From positions 4,057-18,280 of the forward strand of contig DMCG01000212.1 in assembly GCA_003445855.1 (NCBI GenBank): a DNA stretch of 14,224 nt, written 5' to 3'. Below are positions 1-6,939 of the stretch, one piece after another. The notes below the pieces were generated by a model. That model ran no database searches. It had not been told where the DNA came from and saw only the letters and a program-made list of their open reading frames with translations. The stretch is from Spartobacteria bacterium. GTDB lineage: Bacteria; Verrucomicrobiota; Verrucomicrobiia; Chthoniobacterales; UBA10450. Position numbers and translations under genes: made by a program. Position 1 is the stretch's first letter. Each line of letters starts with the position of its first letter.

Positions 1-569
1 ACTTCGAGGCAGCGCGCTTCGAAATAGCGTGCGGAAAGCGCAACTGCAGACTCCTTCGATTTCACGGCGGAACGATGAAAGAGCGGGAGCGCGGTGTCAT
101 AATCTTTCTCTGTAAAAACCATCTCGGCCAAGGCGTAGGCGGCAGGTCCGGCAAAGTCGCTTTCCGAATAGTCGTTCAGCACTTTTTGGAAACTGGCGCG
201 AGCGCTGGAGGCGCGATTCAAATTTCGATAACATTCCCCGAGCGAAAAATAAGCGTTCGCTCGTCCCGGACCTCCCGGATAATCGTCCAGGTATTTTTGA
301 TATTCCGGGACGGCGAGATCGTAAAGTTTACGAGTGAAAAGCGCGTTTGCGTAATCAAGCTGCCGCCGATCCGGCGCTTCCGTTTCCGGCGCCGCCGAAT
401 GCGGGGCTGGCGCCGTCGATTCATCAATGGGGACAGCTCTCCTCACGGGCGGTTCGTCGGCGGGCTGAGCGCGACGCACGTCAGGCGCACGTTGAGCCAG
501 GGCCATGCCGCCGACCCAAAACAAGATTGCCAGCTGGCAAAGAGCGGCTGCGCTCCGCACTAATTTCAT
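1..569 (-). CDS. Secreted TPR (CpoB/YbgF-like) protein, 3' end outside window
   Basis: Open frame with no stop before the window edge; 189 codons are visible. Residues 1-25 form a signal peptide (basic start, hydrophobic core, ALA-Q cleavage site), so the product should be periplasmic. A Pro/Ala-rich linker follows at about 26-69, then at least three TPR-like helical pairs from about 71 to 185, with typical Tyr/Ala/Leu spacing and repeat-ending 'DYP' and 'DYS' turns. The start ATG (567-569) overlaps the exbD stop as ATGA, which suggests translational coupling. TPR proteins of this kind often accompany TolQ/TolR or ExbB/ExbD channels and bridge to the outer membrane or peptidoglycan. That role is inference here; the TPR fold itself is fairly secure. 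The gene runs past base 1, so total length and C-terminal domains are unknown. Confidence 0.8.
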   Translation of the reverse strand, partial: MKLVRSAAALCQLAILFWVGGMALAQRAPDVRRAQPADEPPVRRAVPIDESTAPAPHSAAPETEAPDRRQLDYANALFTRKLYDLAVPEYQKYLDDYPGGPGRANAYFSLGECYRNLNRASSARASFQKVLNDYSESDFAGPAAYALAEMVFTEKDYDTALPLFHRSAVKSKESAVALSARYFEARCLE

Positions 570-973
570 TTCGCGGTCGCGAAGGCGACGTTGGTAATCC
601 CGGCTTCGGTGCAAATGTTCAGGACGCCGATAATATTTTTGTACGCGCCGGCTTCATCGCCGCGGATGACTACTGCCTGCTCAGAGTTAAGCCGAACCAG
701 GCTTTTCAATAATTCGCTTAATTCAGGACCAGTGAGCGTGCGCCGGTTCACCACCACGTTGCCGTCCGTTTTCACGTTTACCACCACGTCACCAATCGGC
801 GCACCTTTTTCCTTCGCCGCCGATGCTTTCGGCACCTTTACGTCGAGTTCGTTTTCGTTTCGGGCCGCATTCCAGGTGAGTAAAAAAAAGATGAGCAGCA
901 GCAACAGGACATCGACAAGCGGTGCGAGCTGGATACCTGGATGAGGCAAAGGGGCACGACCGCGCAAATTCAT
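566..973 (-). CDS. exbD: ExbD/TolR-family biopolymer transport protein
   Basis: 135 aa, the usual length for ExbD/TolR. There is a short cytoplasmic N-terminus, then one membrane segment at about 16-37 beginning LAPLVDVLLLLL, whose Asp21 is the family's conserved membrane carboxylate used in proton flow. A periplasmic domain follows (about 38-135), ending in the TolR-like pattern VVIRGDEAGAYKNIIGVLN. Family knowledge: ExbD/TolR pairs with a five-to-one ExbB/TolQ channel and turns proton motive force into work on the envelope. The exbB-like partner lies 51 bp upstream, and the stop overlaps the start of the TPR gene by four bases, so the three probably form one unit. No TonB or TolA gene is visible, so substrate transport and Tol functions cannot be separated. 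The symbol is used in the family sense. No clear Shine-Dalgarno sequence precedes the ATG. Confidence 0.88.
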   Translation of the reverse strand: MNLRGRAPLPHPGIQLAPLVDVLLLLLIFFLLTWNAARNENELDVKVPKASAAKEKGAPIGDVVVNVKTDGNVVVNRRTLTGPELSELLKSLVRLNSEQAVVIRGDEAGAYKNIIGVLNICTEAGITNVAFATAK

Positions 974-987
974 ATCACGAAAGAGAA

Positions 988-999
988 AATGTCGATCTT
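988..999 (-). repeat. Near-copy (11/12) of the dispersed 12-mer
   Basis: Minus-strand AAGATCGACATT in the 51 bp gap between the exbB-like and exbD-like genes; one base differs from the exact 12-mer. Confidence 0.35.
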
Positions 1000-1024
1000 G
1001 CGAATGCGAACACGATGGACGGTT

Positions 1025-1795
1025 TTAAAGTTCGTCCTCGATCAGCACGGGCGACCGCTCGGCTCGCTTATCGTATTGCAAAGAAAGCAACGCCAACACG
1101 TGCGTGGAGGCAGATTCCAATTCTGAAATCAACTTCTGCGCTTTGCCGCGGAAAAACGCGTAAAAGATCATTGCCGGAATTCCGATGGCCAGTCCGCCAC
1201 AAGTGTTGACCAGCGCTTCGCTGATTCCCCTGGAAAGCAAGACGTAGCGGGCCGTACCGAGATCGGAGCCGAGAGCGCCGAAGGAACGGATAATTCCAAG
1301 CACCGTGCCGAGCAGGCCAAGCAACGGTGCGATCATCCCAATGTCGGCAAGATAAGTAACGCGATTGTTCAGACTGGCCGCAACGCGACCCCCCTCCGTC
1401 TCGGCAATCTCGCGCACTTGCTGAAAATCCGCGTTTGGATTCTTCGTCGTGAAATCGAGTATTTTTTGCACGACGCGCGCAACCGCTTCGCCGTGTCGAT
1501 TGGAAACGGCGAGCAAACCAAGATAATCACGTTTTCGCAAGAGGGCGTCCGCCGTCGCCATATATCCGCTCGAAACGATCGCACCACGACGGATCGTCAT
1601 TAGATAAACGATCACGAGCATGACCGAGAAAACCGAGAGGGCGAGCAAGACATACATGACTGGCCCGGCTGCCAGAATCGCGTCCATGATCGTTTTCGAG
1701 CGCGGAATGTCAGGCAGAAGAGCGGGCGTTGCCGTTTGTGCAAGCAAAGGAGCTACGCTCGCCGGCAGGGCGAGGAGCGAGAGCAAAATCTTCAT
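1025..1795 (-). CDS. exbB: MotA/TolQ/ExbB-family proton channel protein
   Basis: 256 aa from ATG 1793-1795. The frame stays open 66 codons further upstream, but that part overlaps the end of glgE and looks noncoding; the chosen start gives a clean signal-like segment (MKILLSLLAL, cleavage near LLAQ20) and an AGGA about 10 bases upstream. Membrane segments: about 45-66, about 148-170 (APLLGLLGTVLGII, the family's glycine-rich second helix) and about 194-215 (SEALVNTCGGLAIGIPAMIFY, the third helix). A cytoplasmic loop lies between TM1 and TM2. Family knowledge: it forms the pentameric channel around ExbD. It is followed by exbD and the TPR gene. A cleavable N-terminal extension is common in ExbB-like members outside the E. 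coli type. The exact assignment (ExbB or TolQ) is open. Confidence 0.88.
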   Translation of the reverse strand: MKILLSLLALPASVAPLLAQTATPALLPDIPRSKTIMDAILAAGPVMYVLLALSVFSVMLVIVYLMTIRRGAIVSSGYMATADALLRKRDYLGLLAVSNRHGEAVARVVQKILDFTTKNPNADFQQVREIAETEGGRVAASLNNRVTYLADIGMIAPLLGLLGTVLGIIRSFGALGSDLGTARYVLLSRGISEALVNTCGGLAIGIPAMIFYAFFRGKAQKLISELESASTHVLALLSLQYDKRAERSPVLIEDEL

Positions 1796-1880
1796 GCTAA
1801 AAGTCCTGTAACGATAGACGGAGCAACGCGGGATGCAAACGATGGCGCTACCTTCCAAACAGACATTGCGCCCCAGGTTG

Positions 1881-3851
1881 CTAGGCGAATCGATCGCCAC
1901 CAACCCAACGCCGCACGCGAAAGATGTGCGCCGGCTGGATTTCGGGATCGAGCTCAATGTAGTTGCGGCGGCCGCGCCAGATGTAACGCGCATCGCTCAA
2001 GAGATCGTGCACCTGATAGAGGTCACCTTCCATCGAACCAAACTGATCGATCGGTACATCGACATATGAATTCTGTTTGCGATGGGGATCGAGATTCACA
2101 ACGACAAGAATGATGTTGTCGCGCGCCGGCGTCATTTTGCCGTAAAACAGGATCGCGTCATTATCAGCGTGATAGAAGCGCAAGTTATCGTAAAACTGGA
2201 GCGCGCGATTCTCGGTTCGGATTTGATTGAGTCGCGTGATCCAATCCTTGATGTTTTCCGGCGCGTTCCAATCCCGCTCCTTCAATTGATACTTCTCGGA
2301 ATCCAGATATTCCTCGCGATCGGGCAGGGCGTCGTTCTCGCACAGTTCATAACCGCTGTAGATGCCGTAGAGGGTTGAGAGCGTCGCAGCGAGTGTGACA
2401 CGAATCATGAACGCGGGCCGGCCGCCGTCCTGAAGAAAAAACGGCAAAATATCCGGTGTGTTCGGCCAAAGATTGCCGCGAAAATATTCGCGCATTTCAG
2501 TCTGTGTGAGCTCGGTGAAATATTCCACCAGTTCAGATTTCGAATTCCGCCATGTGAAGTAGGTGTAGCTCTGCGTAAAACCGGCTTTCGCCAGCGCTTT
2601 CATCATTTTTGGTTTTGTGAATGCCTCGGAAAGAAAAAGCACATCCGGATATTTTTCGTGGACGCCGGTAACGAGGTATTTCCAGAAGGCAACCGGTTTG
2701 GTGTGCGGATTATCGACACGAAAGATGCGAACGCCGCGATCCGCCCAAAAAAGGACGACGCTCACCATCTCCGCCCAAAGCCCGGGCCAGTTTTCGCAAC
2801 GGAAGTTGAGAGGAAAAATGTCCTCGTACTTTTTCGGTGGATTCTCAGCGAACTTGATCGAACCATCGGGCCGCTTGTAGAACCACTCCGGATGCTCCTT
2901 CACGTACGGGTGGTCGGGGGAACAATTGAGTGCGAAATCGAGCGCGATCTCCATTCCGCGCGCGCGCACTTCGGTTTGAAGCCAGTCGAAATCAGCCAGG
3001 GTTCCGAGTGAAGGCTCGACCGCTTTATGTCCGCCGGCTTCGCTGCCGATCGCCCACGGCACGCCCGGGTCCCCGGGCTGGCAAGTGATCGCATTGTTGC
3101 GGCCTTTACGATTGGTATGACCGATCGGATGAATCGGCGGAAAGTAAATGACATTGAAGCCCATCGCTTTCGCATCGTCGATTCGCGGCAAACAATCGCG
3201 AAAAGTTGAGCTGCGATCGAGGCGTCCTTCTGCCGAGCGCGGGAAAAATTCATACCAGGCCGCCATGTGCGCCGTTGGACGATCGACAATCACGCGCGGA
3301 GGTGGCGCATATTGCGTCGCACCTGAGCGGTCTGGATAGGTTGCCATGAGCACCTCTAGTTCCCCAGACTCCGCGACGGCCTTGATCTCGGCTTTCTCAG
3401 CGGTGCGGATTTGTTGCGAGAGCTGGAGCAATCGGACCGAGTCCGCGGGATCGTGCGCGCGTTGCGACGCGGCTTCGAGCAATGCAGCGCCTTCCAGCGC
3501 TTCGCTCGTCAGCGTGGAAGCGCCGGCTTCGAACTTTGCCACAAACTCACGCTGCCATCCGCGAAACGTGTCCGTCCAGGCTTCGACCGTGTATTCGTAG
3601 ATGGCGCTATCGTAGAGAGTGCAGATGCCGCGCCAGCGGTCATTGTCGATGTAAGCCATCGGTGTTTCGTGCCAGCTATTCTCGCCGAGAACGCGCCACT
3701 TCAAGGCCGCAGCCACAACATCGTGTCCATCTTTGAAGATATCCGCCTCGACCACGAGATCTTGGCCGGCCACGCGTTTGATCGCGTAGCGTCCGCCGTC
3801 AACAAGGGGCTGCAAATTCTCGATCACCGCAGTCGGAAAGGCCCTAAGCAT
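1881..3851 (-). CDS. glgE: GlgE: alpha-1,4-glucan:maltose-1-phosphate maltosyltransferase (GH13_3)
   Basis: 656 aa from ATG 3849-3851. The frame extends 59 codons upstream, but that part overlaps the regulator gene and does not resemble GlgE. Order of domains: N-terminal beta domain (1-110), helical insert (about 112-170), GH13 barrel (about 195-540) and C-terminal beta sandwich (about 555-656). Catalytic motifs are complete: nucleophile Asp380 in RIFRVDNPHTKP, acid/base Glu409 in FLSEAFTKP, and Asp467 in WPNTPDILP. They correspond to Asp394, Glu423 and Asp480 of Streptomyces GlgE. Family knowledge: the enzyme moves maltosyl units from alpha-maltose 1-phosphate to the non-reducing end of alpha-1,4-glucan in the cytoplasm. 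The usual partners (TreS, maltokinase, GlgB) are not in the window. A SufR-like regulator lies 76 bp upstream and the ExbB-like gene 85 bp downstream. No clear Shine-Dalgarno sequence. Confidence 0.95.
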   Translation of the reverse strand: MLRAFPTAVIENLQPLVDGGRYAIKRVAGQDLVVEADIFKDGHDVVAAALKWRVLGENSWHETPMAYIDNDRWRGICTLYDSAIYEYTVEAWTDTFRGWQREFVAKFEAGASTLTSEALEGAALLEAASQRAHDPADSVRLLQLSQQIRTAEKAEIKAVAESGELEVLMATYPDRSGATQYAPPPRVIVDRPTAHMAAWYEFFPRSAEGRLDRSSTFRDCLPRIDDAKAMGFNVIYFPPIHPIGHTNRKGRNNAITCQPGDPGVPWAIGSEAGGHKAVEPSLGTLADFDWLQTEVRARGMEIALDFALNCSPDHPYVKEHPEWFYKRPDGSIKFAENPPKKYEDIFPLNFRCENWPGLWAEMVSVVLFWADRGVRIFRVDNPHTKPVAFWKYLVTGVHEKYPDVLFLSEAFTKPKMMKALAKAGFTQSYTYFTWRNSKSELVEYFTELTQTEMREYFRGNLWPNTPDILPFFLQDGGRPAFMIRVTLAATLSTLYGIYSGYELCENDALPDREEYLDSEKYQLKERDWNAPENIKDWITRLNQIRTENRALQFYDNLRFYHADNDAILFYGKMTPARDNIILVVVNLDPHRKQNSYVDVPIDQFGSMEGDLYQVHDLLSDARYIWRGRRNYIELDPEIQPAHIFRVRRWVGGDRFA

Positions 3852-3911
3852 GGGCCATGAATCAAACTGAATTAGCCAAATGCGAAAGAGGAAATCGCAG
3901 CCGCGAGACGA

Positions 3912-3923
3912 AAGATCGACAAT
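3912..3923 (+). repeat. Dispersed 12-mer AAGATCGACAAT, copy 1
   Basis: Exact copy in the 76 bp gap between the regulator stop and the glgE start. It is preceded by an extra A (AAAGATC), as are the copies at 5267 and 12265. Confidence 0.55.
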
Positions 3924-3927
3924 GCGA

Positions 3928-4569
3928 CTACAAGGCGAAGTAAAACGCGCATTCGTAAAGTCCCGAATGGCGAGTCTCTTCCCTGCGCACGCGCGTACCC
4001 AGAACGGCTTCGAACATGTCCTGCTCAAGACGGCCGATGATTGGGTAACGATCGAGCAAGTTCATGATCGGTGAGTGGCATTCGACAATCTGCGGGCCTC
4101 CTTCTTTCTTGTCGGTGATAAATTGCGCCATGTGACCTTCGCTATCGCGCACCTTGGCTAGCCATTTCGCGCGGTCGGCAACTGTTTCTCCCTTTACCCT
4201 CGCTTTGAGGGCCGCACCTTTTCTCTCGAAGGCATTGTATAAAAGCTTCTCGGGCGCATTGGGTCCGTAAATTTCTTGAGTTGATTTGAGCAGCTCGAGT
4301 GTGAATTGGTTGCTATCGGCGGGGAAAAGATCGTGTGTGCGACGCGTGAGCCGGTAAACCATTTCCGGCCGGCCCATTTTCTGCGGGCGCCGCAAGGTAT
4401 CGAGGTAACCATCGCGTTCGAGGGTGAGGCAATGCTGCTTGATCCCCATGTAGCTCATCTTCATTTTGGCGACGAGCTCATTGACCGACATTCCTTTCGT
4501 GCGTTTGAGCGAGTTAAGAATTTCCAACCGCTGGGTGCGGCCGATTTCTGCGAGCAATCTTTGATTCAT
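3928..4569 (-). CDS. SufR/COG2345-like winged-helix transcriptional regulator
   Basis: 213 aa. An N-terminal winged helix spans about 8-80 (QRLEILNSLKR, then a recognition helix near 38-52, then the wing GRPEMVYRLT), followed by the family-typical LFPADSNQFTLELL. The C-terminal part (about 160-213) resembles the cluster or effector region of the SufR/COG2345 family: Cys164 in ECHSPI, an LG-V-R-E stretch, and Cys207 near the end. The Cys expected between these two, shortly after the Pro176 turn, is missing (YPIIGRLE). Whether it binds Fe-S is therefore unclear. Its neighbours are ygfZ, an Fe-S repair protein, 108 bp upstream and glgE 76 bp downstream. An AAGGA lies very close (3 nt) to the ATG. 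It may control itself and glgE or ygfZ; that is inference. Confidence 0.82.
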   Translation of the reverse strand: MNQRLLAEIGRTQRLEILNSLKRTKGMSVNELVAKMKMSYMGIKQHCLTLERDGYLDTLRRPQKMGRPEMVYRLTRRTHDLFPADSNQFTLELLKSTQEIYGPNAPEKLLYNAFERKGAALKARVKGETVADRAKWLAKVRDSEGHMAQFITDKKEGGPQIVECHSPIMNLLDRYPIIGRLEQDMFEAVLGTRVRREETRHSGLYECAFYFAL

Positions 4570-4611
4570 GGTTCCTTGGAGAAGAATGGATTGAGTTTAC
4601 ACGCCCCGATC

Positions 4612-4640
4612 TTTAGAATGCAACATTAAAAATTACGCAA
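4612..4640 (-). promoter_or_regulatory. Possible sigma-70-type promoter of the SufR-like regulator gene
   Basis: Read on the minus strand: a -35-like TTGCGT (4635-4640), a 17-base AT-rich spacer, and a -10-like TCTAAA (4612-4617). This would place transcription start near 4605, about 35 bases before the ATG. The match is modest (3/6 and 4/6). It is supported by the locally AT-rich 108 bp gap between ygfZ and the regulator, the longest gap within this co-directional run. Confidence 0.3.
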
Positions 4641-4677
4641 ATAGCGGGAACAAATGAAATTACACCACGGCGCAATC

Positions 4678-5595
4678 TCAGCGCACGAATGGAAGATCGA
4701 CAATCTCCAAACGCGCCGTGACCGAGGGGTCTTCCAGTGTAAACGCTTCAAGCCCTGACCCAGTGGAATTGAAGCCGCGTTTGACGTAACCAAGCCCTAT
4801 CTCTTTTCCCAGGCTCTGGCTCTGCGCCGCACTCGTGACCCAGCCAACCTCTTTGCGCTCTTCCGACCCTGAGACCAATCGCATTCCAGGAATGAGCGGC
4901 GAATCATTTACCGACACCAAGCCACATAATCGCTTGTTGATTTGACCGGACATTTTGATTCGCGAGATCACTTCCTGACCAATGTAGCAGCCCTTTTCAT
5001 AATCGATCGCCCGTCCTTCCAGGTTCGCTTCAATCGGAATGATTTCCGCGGTCAACTCGCGACCCCAGCGAGGAACCCCCTGTTCGATTCGAAAAACTTC
5101 CGCGCAATCCACATCACAAAAGTCGAACTCCTCCGACAATTGCCGAAAAATCCGATCGCGCTGTTTTGCTTCGATCCAAATGTCCCAGCCAAAACCGGCA
5201 AAACGATTTGCAGATATAATCTTGCACTCGGTTGGCAGTGCGGGAGGGCTTGAGTTCAAAACGTGAAAGATCGACAATCGATCACTGACATCTTCGATCT
5301 GCACGTCATCGGCGATGATGTAACGCTCGAGGCGCGGCTGCAGCGATTCTCGAAGCTCAGGATCGGCATCGACCAAAAAGCAATTCGGCGCGGCGCAAAG
5401 GGAAATGTAGGCATTCATTCTGCCTTTTACGCTCAAGACGCAGGCCTCGAGCGCGGTCGATTCGGTTGCCTTGCGAGCGTCGTTCGTAATCTGTCCGTTC
5501 AGGAAACGAAGGCGATCATTTCCACTGATGCGAAGCTTTGCGCGTGCGGAGAAATCGAAAAGGGCGCCTTCCCGTGCATGCAGCGGCGCCGTCAT
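4678..5595 (-). CDS. ygfZ: YgfZ/GcvT-like folate-binding protein
   Basis: 305 aa, typical for the COG0354 family. The N-terminal folate-binding fold begins with DRLRFLNGQITNDA (27-40). The hallmark KGCYIGQE lies at 201-208 with the conserved Cys203, preceded by the PIEANLEG region (187-194). A C-terminal barrel follows (about 215-305, GWVTSAA). Family knowledge: YgfZ (IBA57 in mitochondria) uses tetrahydrofolate and supports synthesis or repair of certain Fe-S enzymes such as MiaB. It lies 27 bp after the dehydrogenase stop, likely in the same transcript, and ahead of a SufR-like regulator, which fits an Fe-S theme. The ATG is preceded by an A/G-rich run (AAAAAGAAA) rather than a canonical Shine-Dalgarno sequence. 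Two copies of the 12-mer AAGATCGACAAT lie within it. Confidence 0.92.
   Translation of the reverse strand: MTAPLHAREGALFDFSARAKLRISGNDRLRFLNGQITNDARKATESTALEACVLSVKGRMNAYISLCAAPNCFLVDADPELRESLQPRLERYIIADDVQIEDVSDRLSIFHVLNSSPPALPTECKIISANRFAGFGWDIWIEAKQRDRIFRQLSEEFDFCDVDCAEVFRIEQGVPRWGRELTAEIIPIEANLEGRAIDYEKGCYIGQEVISRIKMSGQINKRLCGLVSVNDSPLIPGMRLVSGSEERKEVGWVTSAAQSQSLGKEIGLGYVKRGFNSTGSGLEAFTLEDPSVTARLEIVDLPFVR
4693..4704 (+). repeat. Dispersed 12-mer AAGATCGACAAT, copy 2
   Basis: Exact copy within the last codons of ygfZ, opposite its coding direction; the codons read Ile-Val-Asp-Leu. Confidence 0.5.
5267..5278 (+). repeat. Dispersed 12-mer AAGATCGACAAT, copy 3
   Basis: Exact copy inside ygfZ in a different frame from copy 2; the codons read around Leu-Ser-Ile-Phe, so protein constraint does not explain the repeat. 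Confidence 0.5.
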
Positions 5596-5622
5596 TTTCT
5601 TTTTGGCGCGACAGCCTTCTTG

Positions 5623-6834
5623 CTAGTCGGTCCCACGTCTCAGCAGCCGGCTGAGAAAGCCGCGCCGTGCTTGTGCTTCTTCTTCAACCTCTTCGTGCGG
5701 CAAAACCGGCGTCGTTACTTCGCCGGCAGCGGCAGTGCTACTTTCCTCTTGAGGGGTTGGCTCTTCCGAAACGGATGCAGGCTGCGTGATATCAGGCGCC
5801 GGAGCGATTGCACCACTAATGGATTCAGGCTCCTGCCCTCCTATTTCGGGCATCATGGGAACGAAATTGTCCGGTTGAACTGGTTCCAAAACCTCTCCAT
5901 GAAGTTCAACGCCCGGAAAGGCTTCGGGCACCGCCGGCTGTTCAAATAATTCTAAGCCGGCTTCTTCGTCACCGGCCGGTTGAACATCGGCAAAATACTT
6001 TCGCGCAACAGCGGAATAATCGTCGTCCCCATAACCTCGTTGCATTTGCTCGAGAAGCCGGTCCCTCGCAGCAGCGGTTACTCCCAGCTCAAGCTGATGG
6101 GACAAGCCTAATCGGCTCGCGATCTGCATGTCTTTGAGCATGTGCTTCATCGAAAAATGCGGCTCGAAGTTCGCCTCGATTATTTTGGGCAACTTCAGCG
6201 CGAGCGTCGTGGAATGACTTGCGTTGCCGCGCATGGCCTCGACAAACTTCTCCATCGGCAGACCGACGGCTTGGACCAGGGCCAAAGCTTCCGCCGCCGC
6301 TTGGACGCTAGCCGCAGTGACCATATTGGTCGCGATTTTGATGACGGTGGCCTGCCCAATTTCTCCGATCACTATAATTTCCTTCCCGCTCGCTTCCAAA
6401 ATCGGGCGCGCCTCCCGCAATGCAGCATCATCCCCCGCGACATAATAGAGAAGCTCGCCCTTTTCCGCGGCCGTCTTGCTGCCTGTAAACGGCGCTTCGA
6501 TAAAGCGCGCGCCGCGACTTTCGACAATCTCTGCCGCCGCAACCATCGAATGCGGAGAGACGGTCGAATGCGCGAGCACAATGTGGCGCGGCGCCAGCGC
6601 CGGAACGAGATCCTCTGCCACCTGAAGTAACGCGTCATCATCCGACACAAAAACCTGCACGAAATCGCACATCTCCGCGATTTCCGCGGGCGCACCGACA
6701 AAGTTCGGAACCGGTTGCGGGGTCCGGTTCCAGACGAAAACATGAAACCCCTTCTGGCGAAGTGTCTCGGTAACTCGGCTTCCGATAATCCCGAGACCGA
6801 TCACTCCAACATTTTTGCGCCTTCGACGGGACAT
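5623..6834 (-). CDS. Beta-hydroxyacid dehydrogenase-like NAD(P) oxidoreductase with acidic Pro-rich tail
   Basis: 403 aa. The Rossmann motif GVIGLGIIG (10-18) is followed by the substrate region (HSTVSP 89-94, EAPFTGSK 113-120), the catalytic signature with Lys166 and Asn170 (GQATVIKIATN), and the C-terminal helical domain with HMLKDMQIA (231-239). Residues 1 to about 285 thus cover a whole 3-hydroxyisobutyrate/glyoxylate-reductase-type enzyme (usual length about 290). Known family reaction: reversible NAD(P)-linked oxidation of a 3-hydroxy acid; the substrate here cannot be told. The last 115 residues or so are an added Glu/Pro/Ala-rich, low-complexity tail ending in a basic amphipathic patch (RRGFLSRLLRR, 390-400). 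The tail is probably disordered, and the tip may bind membrane or a partner (inference). It lies 27 bp before ygfZ. The ATG lacks a Shine-Dalgarno sequence and is preceded by a hairpin at 6845-6876. Confidence 0.85.
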   Translation of the reverse strand: MSRRRRKNVGVIGLGIIGSRVTETLRQKGFHVFVWNRTPQPVPNFVGAPAEIAEMCDFVQVFVSDDDALLQVAEDLVPALAPRHIVLAHSTVSPHSMVAAAEIVESRGARFIEAPFTGSKTAAEKGELLYYVAGDDAALREARPILEASGKEIIVIGEIGQATVIKIATNMVTAASVQAAAEALALVQAVGLPMEKFVEAMRGNASHSTTLALKLPKIIEANFEPHFSMKHMLKDMQIASRLGLSHQLELGVTAAARDRLLEQMQRGYGDDDYSAVARKYFADVQPAGDEEAGLELFEQPAVPEAFPGVELHGEVLEPVQPDNFVPMMPEIGGQEPESISGAIAPAPDITQPASVSEEPTPQEESSTAAAGEVTTPVLPHEEVEEEAQARRGFLSRLLRRGTD

Positions 6835-6844
6835 TTAATGTTCT

Positions 6845-6876
6845 GAGCACCCCCGCCGCTGCGGGCATTGGTGCTC
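6845..6876. other. Hairpin in the leader of the dehydrogenase gene
   Basis: Perfect 7-base arms GAGCACC (6845-6851) and GGTGCTC (6870-6876) enclose a second 5-base stem CCCGC/GCGGG (6852-6856 and 6861-6865, loop CGCT), with a 4-base bulge on one side. The end of the stem is 10 bases before the dehydrogenase ATG on the minus strand. No T-run follows on either strand, so it is not a standard intrinsic terminator. It could be a weak terminator of the parvulin transcript or a translation-control hairpin. Confidence 0.5.
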
Positions 6877-6939
6877 CATCAGACTGAAGTTAAACCAGCT
6901 GGCAGGCAATGCAGAAGTTTACGAATTTTGATCGCCGCA

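Noticed and set aside
75..712. Plus-strand frames of 162 and 121 aa
   Set aside because: Antisense to the TPR and exbD genes; compositionally Arg/Pro-rich without recognisable domains.
1796..1993. Extension of the ExbB-like protein by 66 codons
   Set aside because: It overlaps the end of glgE, is not membrane- or signal-like, and the inner ATG gives a proper signal peptide.
3852..4028. Extension of glgE by 59 codons upstream
   Set aside because: It overlaps the regulator gene and shows no GlgE similarity; ATG 3849-3851 gives the expected N-terminal domain.
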